Origin: Guadua angustifolia
Lineage: Eukaryota; Streptophyta; Magnoliopsida; Poales; Poaceae
Length of the DNA stretch: 64,000 nucleotides
Direction: 5' to 3'
Assembly (NCBI GenBank): GCA_036346375.1
Contig: CM070515.1
Span: 19,738,423-19,802,422, forward strand
Both the position numbers and the translations under genes were made by a program. This document shows, piece after piece, positions 44,573 to 54,800 of the stretch. Each line of letters begins with the position of its first letter. The first letter of the stretch is position 1. The notes under the pieces were generated by a model. The model made no database searches and was not told the DNA's origin. It was given only the letters and a program-made list of their open reading frames with translations.

Positions 44573-44917
44573 GATGGCCTTCTTCACCGACAACGGCGCA
44601 TCCCCGTCGAGGAGCTGGATTCGCTTCGGCTCCCTCGACTTCATCGCCACCTCGGCGGGAGAGTTCGTGCTCATCCCCGCCACTCTTCATGCCCAGGCGT
44701 TCGCCTCGAGCCTGGACTCTGTGGCTGGTACCCTCGATGACCTTTGGCTTGGGGACCCCGTGCGGACCTCAAGGCCGGAGTCCATCCGGTCAGTCTTGCC
44801 CCTAGCAACAAGGCCAGCGTGCAGAGCCCTTCACGCGGGAGGCGACGTTGCCTCCCGCAGGCTCGCACCTCGTGGCCATGGTCGGCCACCTGCCGGCCTC
44901 CGTCTACGACTTGCCGG
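44573..44917 (+). pseudogene. Element A gag start, cut by assembly gap
   Basis: The region after the primer-binding site has frames such as MAFFTDNGASPSRS (44573) and REATLPPAGSHLVAMVGHLP (44833-44895), N-terminal leader-like gag sequence. It ends at the run of N. The domain is too short to classify on its own; position after the primer-binding site is the main evidence. Confidence 0.5.
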
Positions 44918-45017
44918 NNNNNNNNNNNNNNNNNNNNNNNNNNNNNNNNNNNNNNNNNNNNNNNNNNNNNNNNNNNNNNNNNNNNNNNNNNNNNNNNNNN
45001 NNNNNNNNNNNNNNNNN
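44918..45017. other. Assembly gap (100 N)
   Basis: Exactly 100 unknown bases, the convention for a scaffold gap of unknown size. The LTRs on the two sides belong to different families, so real sequence is probably missing. Confidence 0.98.
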
Positions 45018-45400
45018 GCCCGGCAACATGAAGATGCCCGCTGCTTGGTAGCGGCCTTGCGGCCAGCGGGATGAGCACATGACAGCAGGATGACCACCAA
45101 GGCAGCGTGGCGACCACATGATCGGATGAGCAGCCGCAGCGAAAAAAAGCGAGCCCATACGCGGTTCACCGGACCAACTCTCATGGCACGGATGATTGCG
45201 GGTCGTGACCAAGATGGTCGGCGGCGGCTCAGGCGCCGCTCGCGGCAACGACCAAGGCGAAGACCCGCCTCGTGGCCTTCGGCGGATCAGCGTGTGGCGT
45301 ATATTCACGATGGTTAATCACCTATCCTCCGCTTCTAGCGGTTGAGAGAATCTGCGCCACGGCGTAAGAGTTGAGCGTCTCGGATCTTTGGAGTGGTCGA
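45018..45400 (+). pseudogene. Element B gag tail
   Basis: Frameshifted basic/glycine-rich sequence precedes the protease, such as GGGSGAARGNDQGEDPPRGL near 45218-45280. No zinc knuckle is visible. Assigned by position only. Confidence 0.4.
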
Positions 45401-46030
45401 AGGCGATCACCTTGATCGGTGACCACCAAGGAAACACCGCCATGGCCAGGTCACCTTCCGATTGTGGCTTCCCCCATGATCCGAAACATGAAGCTTGGCC
45501 GGGTGCTGATGGACGGAGGGAGTTCTATCAACCTCCTGTCCTTTGAAGCATTTCGAGCGCTCCAGGTGCCAAACCAGGAGCTGTGCCCCGCTCTACCTTT
45601 CTACGGCGTAACCCTGGGGGCTAGCATGGTCCCCCTAGGCAGTCGCCTTCCGTCATCTTGGGGAAAAAGCAACTTCCGTCTGGGTGAGTCGACCAAGTCG
45701 CCGACTTCGACCTCCCGTACAACGCTATACTTGGCCGACCCGTGTTGGCCAAGTTCATGGCGGCAACCCACTACGGATACATGGTGGTGAAGATGCCAGG
45801 GCCTGGTGGCCCCATAACCATCCGGGTGGATAGGCGGAGGCTTTCTTGTTGCCACAAGCACCGCTAGACCTGGCGGTGCCACTGCGTGGCCGCGATGCGC
45901 CTTCCGGAACCCCTCGAGTCTGCAGACCCGTGCCTCGTCGGCTCGTAGATGATGTAAAGGTGGTCTCCACGGTAGCGAGGCGAGCCGGGATGTCCGTCTT
46001 CATGGCGCCCGACCTCGGTAGCAAATAGGA
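45401..46030 (+). pseudogene. Element B aspartic protease
   Basis: The frame includes IRNMKLGRVLMDGGSSINLL (45481-45540) with the retropepsin MDGGSS active site typical of Tat proteases, then ALQVPNQELCPALPFYGVTL. In a shifted frame near 45720-45800 come NAILGRPVLAKF-like sequence, YGYMVVKMPGPGGPITI. Two or more frameshifts break it. The protease matures the polyprotein. Confidence 0.85.
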
Positions 46031-46159
46031 AGACCACGCTCGTCACCTTCTTCGGTCTAATTCCGACATGTTCTTTGGCAACCGTCCGATGTATTAGGGT
46101 CTCGGGAAGGTGGCCAGAAACACCAGCTCACGCTCCCGAGTGCGTCTGGTTCACTAAAA

Positions 46160-47002
46160 GATCGGCGCCCGGCAGGGCGCCAAGATGCCGATCGGAGGAG
46201 GTATAGAAATTTCTGCTTGCTGCGAGATCGTCGGAAGGTCTCTTATCACGAGTGGCTTGCCAACCACATGCTTTCGTCAAGAAGTCCAGGAGGTGGCGAA
46301 TGTGCGTCGATTTCACGGACCTCGGCAAGGCACGCCCAAGGACCCTTATCCCTGCCGCGTCGATCTCATCGTCGATTCCGGCGCGGATGTGGCAGCTTAT
46401 GCTTTACGGATCGTACTCTGGGTACCATCAGTTAGCATGGCGGCGGAAAAGCGAAGACTCGCTTTGCTTTTGTAACACCCATGGGCGTCTATTGTTATGT
46501 TAGAATGGCTTTTGGGTTAAAGAATGCTGGTTCTACTTACCAACGTGCCATGCATATCACTTTCCATCCACAGATAGGGCGCAACCTTGAGGTGTACGTC
46601 GACGACCTGGTCGTAAAAATGAGAAAGAGCGAATAACTGATTGAAGACCTGGAGAAAACCTTTGCCAACCTCCGGAAGAATTGTTTGAAGCTCAACCCCG
46701 AGAAGTGCATGTTCGGCGTCCCCTCCGGAAACCTGCTAGGGTTCCTCGTGTCCAGGCAGGGCATCGAGGTCAATCTTGACAAGATAGCGACCATCAAACA
46801 CATGAAGCCGCCCGTTCGACTCAAGCAGGTGCAGTGCTTGGCTAGTTGCCTGGCCTCCCTCGGGAGATTTATCGCCCGACTGGGAGAAAGAAACCTACCC
46901 CTTTTCAACCTGCTGAAGAAGACGAACCACTTCGAGTGGACTAAGAAGGCTCAACAAGCATTTGAAGACTTGAAGCAGTACCTCTCCTCCCCACGATCTT
47001 GA
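46160..47002 (+). pseudogene. Element B reverse transcriptase
   Basis: Shifted frames at 46240-46500 give EWLANHM, WRMCVDFTDLGKARP and YSGYHQLAW. The frame from 46500 gives RMAFGLKNAGSTYQRAMHI, the catalytic box YVDD at 46595-46606 within VYVDDLVVKMRK, then LNPEKCMFGVPSGNLLGFLV, SRQGIEVNLDKIATIKHMKP and FEWTKKAQQAFEDLKQYLSS. YVDDLVVK and KACPKDPYPLP-like text are typical of Tat RT. It is interrupted in at least three places. Confidence 0.92.
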
Positions 47003-47390
47003 GTAGCCCCTCAATCGTGATTTGTTGCTCTGTATAGCTATTGCTACTCAGGTGAGTGGTGGCCTTGATCTTGGTGGCGGAGAGGAGGGCATCTAAAGCC
47101 GGTCTACTCGTTAGTAAGGTGCTACGGCGAGAGAGACTAGATAGCATAGCCTTGAAGATGTTGTCTGTTGTCTGGTGGCGTCTAGGAAGGCTTGACGCAC
47201 TACTTTCAAGGGAGAGAAATTCACGATGGTCACTGTGTACCCTCTCTGAGATCCTTCTGGCCAAAGCGAGGGCCATATCGCCAAGTGGTCGGTGGAGCTT
47301 GAAATTCTGCCTCAAGTTTGTACCCTTACCGCCATCAAGAGCTAGAAGTTGGCGAGTTCGTTGCAGTGGACTCCGCCGCTCTGGTGAAGA
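47003..47390 (+). pseudogene. Element B RNase H, first domain (degraded)
   Basis: Fragments IAIATQVSGGLDLGG near 47037, KFTMVTVYPL near 47217 and GHIAKWSVELEILPQ near 47272 follow the order of the first RNase H domain of Tat pol. Frameshifts occur every 50-100 bases. Confidence 0.7.
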
Positions 47391-47815
47391 AGCACCGCGC
47401 CTTCCCCACAGACCTTGTTTTAAGCGGTTCCTTGAGCTCGAAGGTCACGGGGCTAGAGTTGTCTTGGTTTCTCTGACCGGTGACATTTTCGAGTATGTGG
47501 TCGCCCTCGACTTCAAGGCCACCAATAACATTCTTTGAATCTGAAGGCTGCTTGGCGAGAGGCTGTCGTCGCTCGGCGCTAGGTGTCCGATGCCTCCAAG
47601 TCAAAGGCGACTCCCTACTAGTCATCAATCAAGCGCGGAAGGAGTTTCAATGCTCTGATCCTACCATGGCCGCCTACTTGGCGGAGGTTAGGAAAATGGA
47701 GCGCCACTTTGAAGGACTGGGATATATCCATATCCCCTCGACGCGACAACCACCTGGCGGACGAGCTTTCACAGCTCGCATCCTCAAGAGCCTTTGCTCC
47801 GGTCGGAGTCTTTGA
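47391..47815 (+). pseudogene. Element B archaeal-type RNase H (second domain)
   Basis: The region reads SLELEGHGARVVLVSLTGDI and FEYVVALDFKATNNI (47425-47535), then LGVRCLQVKGDSLLVINQAR, EFQCSDPTMAAYLAEVRKME and RHFEGLGYIHIP (47576-47740). This is the additional aRNase H domain that Tat elements carry between RNase H and integrase. A shift lies near 47540. Confidence 0.8.
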
Positions 47816-47836
47816 AGAAAGACTCTAACGACCGTC

Positions 47837-47960
47837 CGTCGTTGCCCCCGCTCCCAGCGGGGAGGACGGTACCGCCGTCGTTGCCCCCGCTCCACGCAGG
47901 GAGGACGGTGCAGCCGTCGTTGCCCCCGCGCCACGTGGGGAGGACGGCGGTGCCACCGAT
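47837..47960. repeat. Three-copy 39-bp tandem repeat in pol
   Basis: CGTCGTTGCCCCCGC(T/G)CC + (A/C)xGxxGGGGAGGACGGT is repeated three times, starting near 47837, 47876 and 47915. The 13-codon period keeps frame in the linker between RNase H and integrase. Confidence 0.88.
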
Positions 47961-48119
47961 GCGGCACCCAGGGAAAAGCCTGGCCCAACGGAGTACCCGG
48001 GCGATCACCGTGTGATTGCCACTCTTGGCCGGGAAGGTCAATGGATGGACCCCATCCTAGCCTTCCTGCGAGATCGAGAGATCCCCGACGATGATGACTT
48101 TGCTGAAAAGTTGGCATGA

Positions 48120-49203
48120 AAGGCCAAGTGCTACACTCTGGTGGATGGGGACCTATACCGCTGAAGCAGAAATGGAATCCTCCTAAAGTGCATCACTCAG
48201 GAAGAGGGGAGCGCCCTGCTCTTTGATATCCATGGAGGTATGTGCGGGAGCCATATGTCCGGTCGGACGCTTGTTGGCAAAGCATTCTGCCAAGGATTTT
48301 ATTGGCCTACTGCCCTCCAGGATGCTTGCAGCTAGTCGGAACATCTGGCATGCCAATTCTTCACCGAGCAAATCCGCAGACCAGCCCAAGCTCGCAAACC
48401 ATCCGCTCTCCTGGCCATTCGCGGTCTGCGAGTTTGGATATCTTAGGCTTTGTTCCCGAACCCGAGGCTTCACCCACCTGTTCGTCGCCATCGACAAACT
48501 CACCAAGTGGGTGGCTTGACGATGCGTGCCATCACGGCTTCCACTGCTATCAAGTTCATCCACGGGATCTTCACCCGCTTTAGAGTCGCCAATCATATCA
48601 TCACCGACAACGGCACTGAATTCACCAGCGCAACTTTCCTGGAGTTCTACGAAGAGATGGGCAAGCTGAGCATACCAACGCACTGGTATTAAGGGGCCTG
48701 AAGACTAGAGCATTTGATCGGCTCCATAAGGGGGGGCGCGGTGGACGGAAGAGCTCCCGGTTGTGCTGTGGTCACTCCGAACCACACCTAGCCCGGCGAC
48801 TAGCGAAACACCCTTCTTCCTAGTCTACGGCGCCGAAGCTATCCTCCAGTCCAAGCTGTCGTTCGGCTCGCCACGCGTCTCGGCGTTCAGCCAGGAGGGA
48901 CAAGAAGACCACCGCGGTGAAAATGTCAACCTTCTGGAAGAGGTGCGCGACCGGGCAGCCTTGCGCGCCGCCCGAAACTAGCAAAGCCTTAAGCGGGACC
49001 ACGCCACCCGGGTCTGCAAGAGAACACTGGCAGTTGGCGACCTGGTTTTGCGTAGAATCTAGATGCATGCCGGGCTCTACAAACTGTCTCCCCGATGGGA
49101 GGGCCCCTTTACGGTGGTCTCAGTATCTCGACCTGGGGCGGTCCGGTTGGCTACCGAAGATGATCAAGAGTTGGCCAACTCCTTCAACGTGGAGTTGTTA
49201 TGA
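48120..49203 (+). pseudogene. Element B integrase
   Basis: Zinc-domain remnants surround FDIHGGMCGSHMSGRTLVGK (48217-48280). The core includes PRGFTHLFVAIDKLTKWV (48464-48516, first Asp in VAIDKL) and IITDNGTEFTSATFLEFYEE (48597-48655, second Asp). Then come LRTTPSPATSETPFFLVYGA, EAILQSK, and the C-terminal LSPRWEGPFTVVSVSRPGAV with SFNVELL. Many small shifts occur. It inserts cDNA into the genome. Confidence 0.9.
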
Positions 49204-49442
49204 AAGTTTTACCCTTGAAAAGCTGTAAGTTCCCAGTGGTTCGCTTGATCGGTTGCATGGGTGAGCCTTCCCCCGGCTGGTCGGCGGCTGCTGATGGTTA
49301 GCAAAGTTGTTTACTTTAAGAGCTTTTGCTTTATCTTCCTTGCTTATCCCCAAGTGGATAGCCTTCGTGGAGGTGTCATGGGCTTCAATAGTTTGGCTGC
49401 TCCTTGCTGATATGTGATGATACCCGGCATTCGCGTCGTGCC

Positions 49443-50312
49443 CGGACGGGCGATCAGGAGCGCGAGTCTGGCACGGTGACACAAACATGGCCCGTACACC
49501 TCAGTTCGGCTCAACGAAGCACCGACGGCTGTCTCTGCGAGCACCGCACGCCTAATACCCCTCCTGGGAACCTGCTCCCATGCCACGCAGGGCCGTGGGC
49601 TAATTCCACATCACAAGAGCCTAAGTCCCAAAGAAAGGAACGATGACATACCCGCGCAAGAACTTACGTCCCTTAATATGTTTTCTGCATATTTTGTGCA
49701 ATGCCTACTTGTGTTTTCAGTAGCCATGCGCAATCGCAGATGAAGTGCTGGAGTGCCTGTAGCTCAAGCATCCAAGGCAACCCTGTGGCAGCCGGGCGAG
49801 CAAACGGGCGATCACGCCCTGCTCGCCTGGCGATAAGCCCACGTGAGGGTTCGGCGGGCAGTCGAGCGACCACGCCCTGCCCACCGGGAGAGTGGCCCAC
49901 GTGGCACCCTGGTGGGCAGCTGGGCGACCACACCCTGCCCGCCGGGCGAGTAGCCGGGTGACCACGCCCTGCTCGCCAAAGTGTTGGCCTCCGTGACCAG
50001 TCAAGGAGCTGGTCGCCCAATGGCCTATGGCAAAGATAAGTTGTTCACATTGATAGTACCAACTTATTTTTCGCATTTGCACCCCCTTGGGTTGGATTAT
50101 GTGTGGTTATCACTGGCTCTCATAACCCGATGCCTCCTTGTTGATAAACAGAAATGCCCAGCGTTTGTATCGCAAGGACGCGTGACTAGGAGTGCGAGTG
50201 TGGCACGGTGACTCAAACGCGGTCCGCACACCTCGGTTCAGCTCCCTGAAGCACCAACGGCTGTCTCCGCGAGCACCGCAAGCCCGGTACTACTCCTGTA
50301 AGCTCACCTCCT
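49443..50312. repeat. Pair of about 138-bp direct repeats, about 730 bp apart
   Basis: Copies at 49443-49580 and 50174-50312 share GTGGCACGGTGACxCAAAC-like sequence, GTxCACCTCxGTTC, GAAGCACC(G/A)ACGGCTGTCTC and GCGAGCACCGCA. Confidence 0.85.
49790..49985. repeat. GC-rich tandem array in element B
   Basis: Units of roughly 45-60 bases contain GGGCGACCACGCCCTGCCC, GCCGGGCGAG and GCCCACGTGGCAC. The style resembles the array in the solo LTR at 6430-7085, including ACGTGGC motifs. Confidence 0.7.
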
Positions 50313-50722
50313 TATTGCGCAATGCTGCGGTCAGGTTCCAAGTGATCACAGGAATGTAAGTTCCAAAAGGACAAGAGTCAGTGACACCCTTACGCAGAGA
50401 CTTAAGACATTGCTTGTCTACATTCTGCATGCTCTGCATGATCCCTATTCGCATTATTGCAATCACTCAAAGAATGCCTAAGTATCGACCTAACCTGAGT
50501 GCTTAGGTTCGCATTACGACAAGGCTGGGGGCTGATCGCCCGAAGACTGAGTTGAAGCAAGCATACCTAAAATGCGAATAGATGAACAAGTCCAAGTGAA
50601 ACCAAAATATGCCAACTTCATTACAGTTACTAATATTGTTTTGGCATACAGAAACAGGAACAAAGAAGAAAACAAAAGAAAGTTGCCCTGGCCATCAGTC
50701 GCCGTTGACAACTTGGATGCCC

Positions 50723-52900
50723 TCATCCTCCTCTTGACCTCGGCTCACGCCGCTTGCGCATAAAGTCTGGACCTTCCGCCGTCATCATCTTGACAGCAGC
50801 GCTCCATGACCTCTGCAGCAGCGTCTGCGCCTGAGCCTCGTCTCCCTCAATGCCGTCTACGACGGTCATTGGGTTGAAGGTGGCGTAGCGGCTGGCGTAA
50901 CCTTGAAACACGAAAGTGGCGGTGTACGATGACTTGTTGCCCTTCTGGGCGGGCGGGCGGCCATAGCGTGGCGGCCGGAAAACACGCCGGCAACTGGGTG
51001 GTGCGATGGGCGTCTTGCGCCGCCATGTACTCGGCGGCTCGCGAATCCACCCAATTCAAGACCGCGCCATCTTGTTGGTATGATGACCGGAGCATGGTCG
51101 TGATGTTGTGCAGCGCTCGCCGCTGCTCCTCCGCTGCCTACCTTCGCGCTGCCTCGACCTCCAGCACCCGGGCGAGTAAGGTCGCCCCGGTGGCCCTCTC
51201 CTGGGCCAGCTATGCCTCTATCCTCTTCAGCTCTCCGCGTAGCGCCTCCACTTGCTGTGTCACATGGACTTCGCGTTGAGTGGCTGCCATGAGGAGAGTG
51301 CTTTCGCCAGCTATGAAACGCCGTCGAGCTCGACATGCACGGCGCTATCTCAGTCGGCCAGCGGCGGCGGGACGGCAGAGCAGCGAGAGTAGGAGGCGAA
51401 GATCCGGCGGCGTCGGTCTGGCGGCCGGAACCACCAGCGCCCTTAGGCGAAGTGCCGCCGCGCCCGTCGGTGCCGCGGATGTCTGCGCGGGCGGAGCACT
51501 TGGACGATCTGCCCTCGGAGGTGACTTGAAGCTGAAGGCGGTAACCGCCACCGCAAGCCCGCTCGGACGGACACCAATGGCGGTTGGGCTCGGCGCCATT
51601 GGGGTTGGCGCCGGTGGAGACGACGCCGGCATCGATGTAGCTGGCTCCGAAGGAGGGGCGGCAGGCGTTGCCACCCCAGAGGAAGACGTCGCCGCTTCGG
51701 GCGCGCTCGGTGGAGTCGCAAAAGCGATAGCAGCAGAAGTTGGGCTCCTGGTGCAGACCCTCTTGGGGTCCGCGCCAGGAGCGTCCGGAGCGATCGGCCG
51801 TTTGCCTGCGCTCCGGTCGGCGGCCCGGGGCTGGTCCCTAATCGTCAAGGGAGCGGGCGGCACCGCAGTGGGACGATGGAGTCCATCGCGGATAAGGCGA
51901 ATGATCTGGGCGCTCGCAAACTCCGGATCTGGCGGTAGGGCATCGGCGGAAACTCGAACCGCTTCAAACGCTGGTGGAATAAACCGCACGGACAGCCACC
52001 TGAAAAGGCTAGAGCCATCCAGGTTTCCATCGCCTGGCACCAGAAGAAGACAGAAATATTAGCTGATGGTGACCACGAAGAAAATATGCATTCAAAGTGA
52101 GGAGTAAGAAGACTTCTTTGCCGAATGCGTCGCGGCGTCACGTCGGCGTCCCCAATGTATCGCCATGCGGGCGGGTGTGATGGCGTGAGGGGCGATCCTC
52201 CGAAAACACGCAAGTCTCGGACTACAGCCTTAATCGAGTTGGCGCCTATAGCCGTCGTCACGAACGCCATCGCCAGGAGCTCCGCCGTCTCCTCGGCGGG
52301 CGAGCTCCAGCTCTCGTGGGTCTCCGCCCGCACGCAAGGAACTCCGAGAAGGTCGACCCCGCTGTCATCGCCGACATAGAGCCAATCGCCCTTGATTCTT
52401 CGGTTGGGCGTGGTGGAAGGGATGTGGCGAAGCCGACCCATCGCAGCGAAGTGGCGACTTCTGCGACTCCTTGTCGAGGTGATCGGCGGTGAAGAAGTAG
52501 CGAAAGAGGGGGAGATTGGGCATTACCCCCATGAACAATTCGCAGAGGTAAGCGAAGGTGGAGAGAAGGACAATGGAGTTGGGGAGAGATGAAGATGCTA
52601 GATCTCGTAGAAGTGGAGGACGGTGAGAAAGAATTCAGAGAATGGCGGCACCAAGCCCGCCATAAGCCCCAGTGAAAGCGATAATCTCCTGGCTCATGAC
52701 TGTGCAGCGGTCCTGGCGAGAAGAAGGAACCCTCGGTGCCATCCGTTGGAGAAGTCCACCCGGCTTTGGCGAGCGGTGGAAGAGACAAGGGACTGCACCA
52801 TCGTGGCAGAAGCAAGGTTTTTCAAGCAAAGAAAGCGAGAAGGCAAAGAGCAAAGTGTGAAGAAAACTAGAAGGCGTGAACTGTTGAGTGGGGGTGTGCA
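50723..52900 (-). pseudogene. Antisense ORF of element B (Tat-type aORF), broken
   Basis: On the minus strand, reading from 52900: IIAFTGAYGGLGAAIL, then AYLCELFMGVMPNLPLFRYF near 52540-52480 (compare the LCEL(F/Y)xGxxPxxxLFRxFF motif of the plant gypsy-type transposon domain), then a 231-codon open frame 52040-51345 reading SLFRWLSVRFIPPAFEAVRV before a long Pro/Ala/Ser-rich linker. A C-terminal piece 50911-50723 (FQGYASRYATFNPMTVVDG) ends it. Antisense ORFs just upstream of the 3' LTR are typical of Tat elements (Grande, RIRE2); their role is unsettled. Frameshifts near 52045, 52480 and 51340 break it. Confidence 0.7.
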
Positions 52901-53083
52901 TATATATAGACCCCCCACGAAGACGGTTCGCGAACAGGCAAAAGGCGTGGCGTTTCGGGTCCCAAGAAAAATCGGTGAAAGTGGAGAAGACCGAAGCGGT
53001 TGCGTGCGCAAAGGTGGTGGGCCCATCCAGGAGCGCACTAGCATTAAATAAGGTCTGAAAAGCAACTTACGCGTGCTCCAGGA

Positions 53084-53099
53084 TGACGCCGGGGGCTAC
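53084..53099 (+). other. Element B polypurine tract
   Basis: GACGCCGGGGGCTAC immediately precedes the TGTCGGTG start of the 3' LTR. GGGGGCTAC-type tracts are usual in Tat elements. Confidence 0.75.
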
Positions 53100-53897
53100 T
53101 GTCGGTGTACTTTGCACCGGGGTACCCTCTCCACCGCAAAAGTAATAGGCCCAAGGAGTGGCCTAGCCCAGTTTGGCGAGCGGCCCACGTGGCTTATGAA
53201 GCAACCTGATGAGTGGGCGGGCGTCTGGGCCCCCCTTGTCAGGCCACGAAGGCAACCGAAGGAATGAGGAGAAGGCTTCGCCTCGAAGTTTCCCTCCCCT
53301 GGCACCTCGTGTCAGGGTCATTAATTGTAAAGGATTCAGCTTTCGACACGACGATGGCTCATCCCTCTGACGCCTCTTACCAACCCGTCGCGGGCGCCCT
53401 GTCCCGGGCGGACCGGGCGAGCCTCTCACCAACATTAAATGAGGTTCGAAAGACAAGGCCACGGAGGCGCATGTAATAAATGAGTCGTGGGTCGACGTCG
53501 GAGCTGGAATGATGGGTGTAATTAATGTGTTGTAGATAAGTATAGCGCCACCTTCTCCCCTGCCCAGGCTGGCCCGTCTATATAAGGGCGCCTCGGTGCA
53601 TGGAGAAGGGGGCAGTATGAATGAGCTAGCGTGAAAGGGTAGAAAACGAGATAGCCATTGTAAGCACTTTCACGCTTCCTCAACAAAGATCAAGCAGGAC
53701 GTAGAGCTATTACCCAAGCTGAGGTCCTGAACCTGGGTAAATCGCAGTGTCCACCGGTTTGCTAATTCCCGGATCCATCGTTGAGAGACATTAGGGTTTC
53801 CAGCCATGAAGATGCCCTCTACCGAACCATACTTTCCATTTAGAGAGTAGCCTACTCTGTTCACCGACAGGATCTTATCAGGTGTAAAACACCGACA
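53100..53897 (+). mobile_element. Element B 3' LTR (798 bp)
   Basis: It starts TGTCGGTG and ends CACCGACA, a perfect 8-bp inverted end pair. GGGGTACCCTCTCC lies 18 bases in, the TATA box (TATATAAG) is at 53579-53586, and ATTACCCAAG / CTGAACCTGGGTAAA near 53708-53740 match the solo LTR at 6393-7739. The right flank is CCATT. It is a different family from the 43476 LTR. Confidence 0.9.
53579..53586 (+). promoter_or_regulatory. Element B 3' LTR TATA box
   Basis: TATATAAG followed by GGCGCCTCGGTGCATGG. A 3' LTR promoter can read out into the flank to the right. Confidence 0.6.
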
Positions 53898-54786
53898 CCA
53901 TTGTTGCCAGCACCATGGCGGTCAACTACTGGATATGGATGCCCATCCCAAATGCACCGATGTAACGGCATCGGAGCTTTGGTCAGAGCCAAATACTGAT
54001 GCATGTCCCGGATGCATTGATGTAGCGCCATCATAGCTCAGTACAGATACCGACTCCCACCCTCGGGATTGTAAGAAGCATGCTCAATACTGTGTGTACA
54101 GTCCAAATGACGGTCACCTATACCATAGTCTGCTATACTATGTGAAAGTTGGAGCAGATCGATCTCTTGATTACGACGATGGGGTCTTGGAGAGTAAGGG
54201 CATACTCTCCTACTCTTACTCCTGCCAAACATTTTGTTTCATGCCTAGCGGGCTTTGCTAAACAAATGAGAGAGCGAGGGAGATGTGCTGAACAAATGAG
54301 AGAGCGAGCGGATCAGTCATTCGTTGAAATGCCCATTACAATAAAGTATTTTTTCAGCCAATCAGTTGTTATATTTGTCTTCTATCTTTTGCTCGTTGCG
54401 CTCACATGTTCGTTTTGTTGTTGCGCCCATTCTTCCTATTGCTCCGACATTCATGACCTTTCTCTAATTTGCTATGAGAGCCTGCGAATCTCTCGTCTCT
54501 CCCCTTTTTCCCTTCCCCCTCTCTCCTTTTCCCAGCCAATCCCATGATCGCCCCTCATTTCCCTACTCTCTATCTTCTTCCCTTCCTCTCTCTCTCTTTT
54601 TCCCATAGAGGCTTCTCTATGGCCCTCCACACATCATACCTGACAGCCTCTAAATAGCAACGCTTTCTAATTTTTCAGTAAGCATAATTTGTACCATCAA
54701 AAATTGGTACTCTTCCTACACTAACAGTTGCTGATCCATTTCCCTCAGCCATTTACCAAGCTGATTAAGCTTTATGGTAAAACCTT
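53898..54786 (-). other. Unassigned, possible 5' leader of the minus-strand Copia LTR to the right
   Basis: No coding recognised. A degenerate two-copy repeat (ATGCxxxTCCCxxATGCAxxG + ATGTAxCGxCATC) occurs at about 53940-53980 and 54000-54035. A pyrimidine-rich tract (CTCTCTCTCTTTTTCCC) lies at 54586-54602. Confidence 0.35.
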
Positions 54787-54798
54787 GCTCTGATACCA
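54787..54798 (-). other. Primer-binding site of a minus-strand Copia element
   Basis: The minus strand reads TGGTATCAGAGC, two bases from the LTR end at 54801. Confidence 0.88.
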
Positions 54799-54800
54799 CT

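Larger units (their letters stand above)
49204..50722 (+). other. Element B 3' non-coding region with internal duplication
   Basis: No coding on the plus strand. It contains a two-copy repeat (49443-49580 and 50174-50312) and a GC-rich tandem array (49790-49985). Confidence 0.6.
45018..53897 (+). mobile_element. Tat-lineage Gypsy element (element B), 5' part lost in gap
   Basis: Right of the gap the plus strand carries a gag tail, aspartic protease, RT, two RNase H regions, integrase, a 3.9-kb 3' region with a broken antisense ORF, a PPT and a 3' LTR ending CACCGACA at 53897. Protease-RT-RNaseH-aRNaseH-integrase order and the antisense ORF before the 3' LTR are hallmarks of Tat elements (RIRE2/Grande-like). 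The coding is riddled with small frameshifts. No 5' LTR of this family is present. Confidence 0.85.

Noticed and set aside
44544..45308. Open frames running through the N gap
   Set aside because: Unknown bases carry no stops; these frames are artefacts of the gap.
51280..52062. 260-codon plus-strand frame in the Tat 3' region
   Set aside because: Ala/Gly/Arg-rich mirror of the antisense ORF, which has the recognisable motif on the other strand.
54149..54547. 132-codon frame resembling a small membrane protein
   Set aside because: The hydrophobic part comes from a T/C-rich stretch; no family or gene context.
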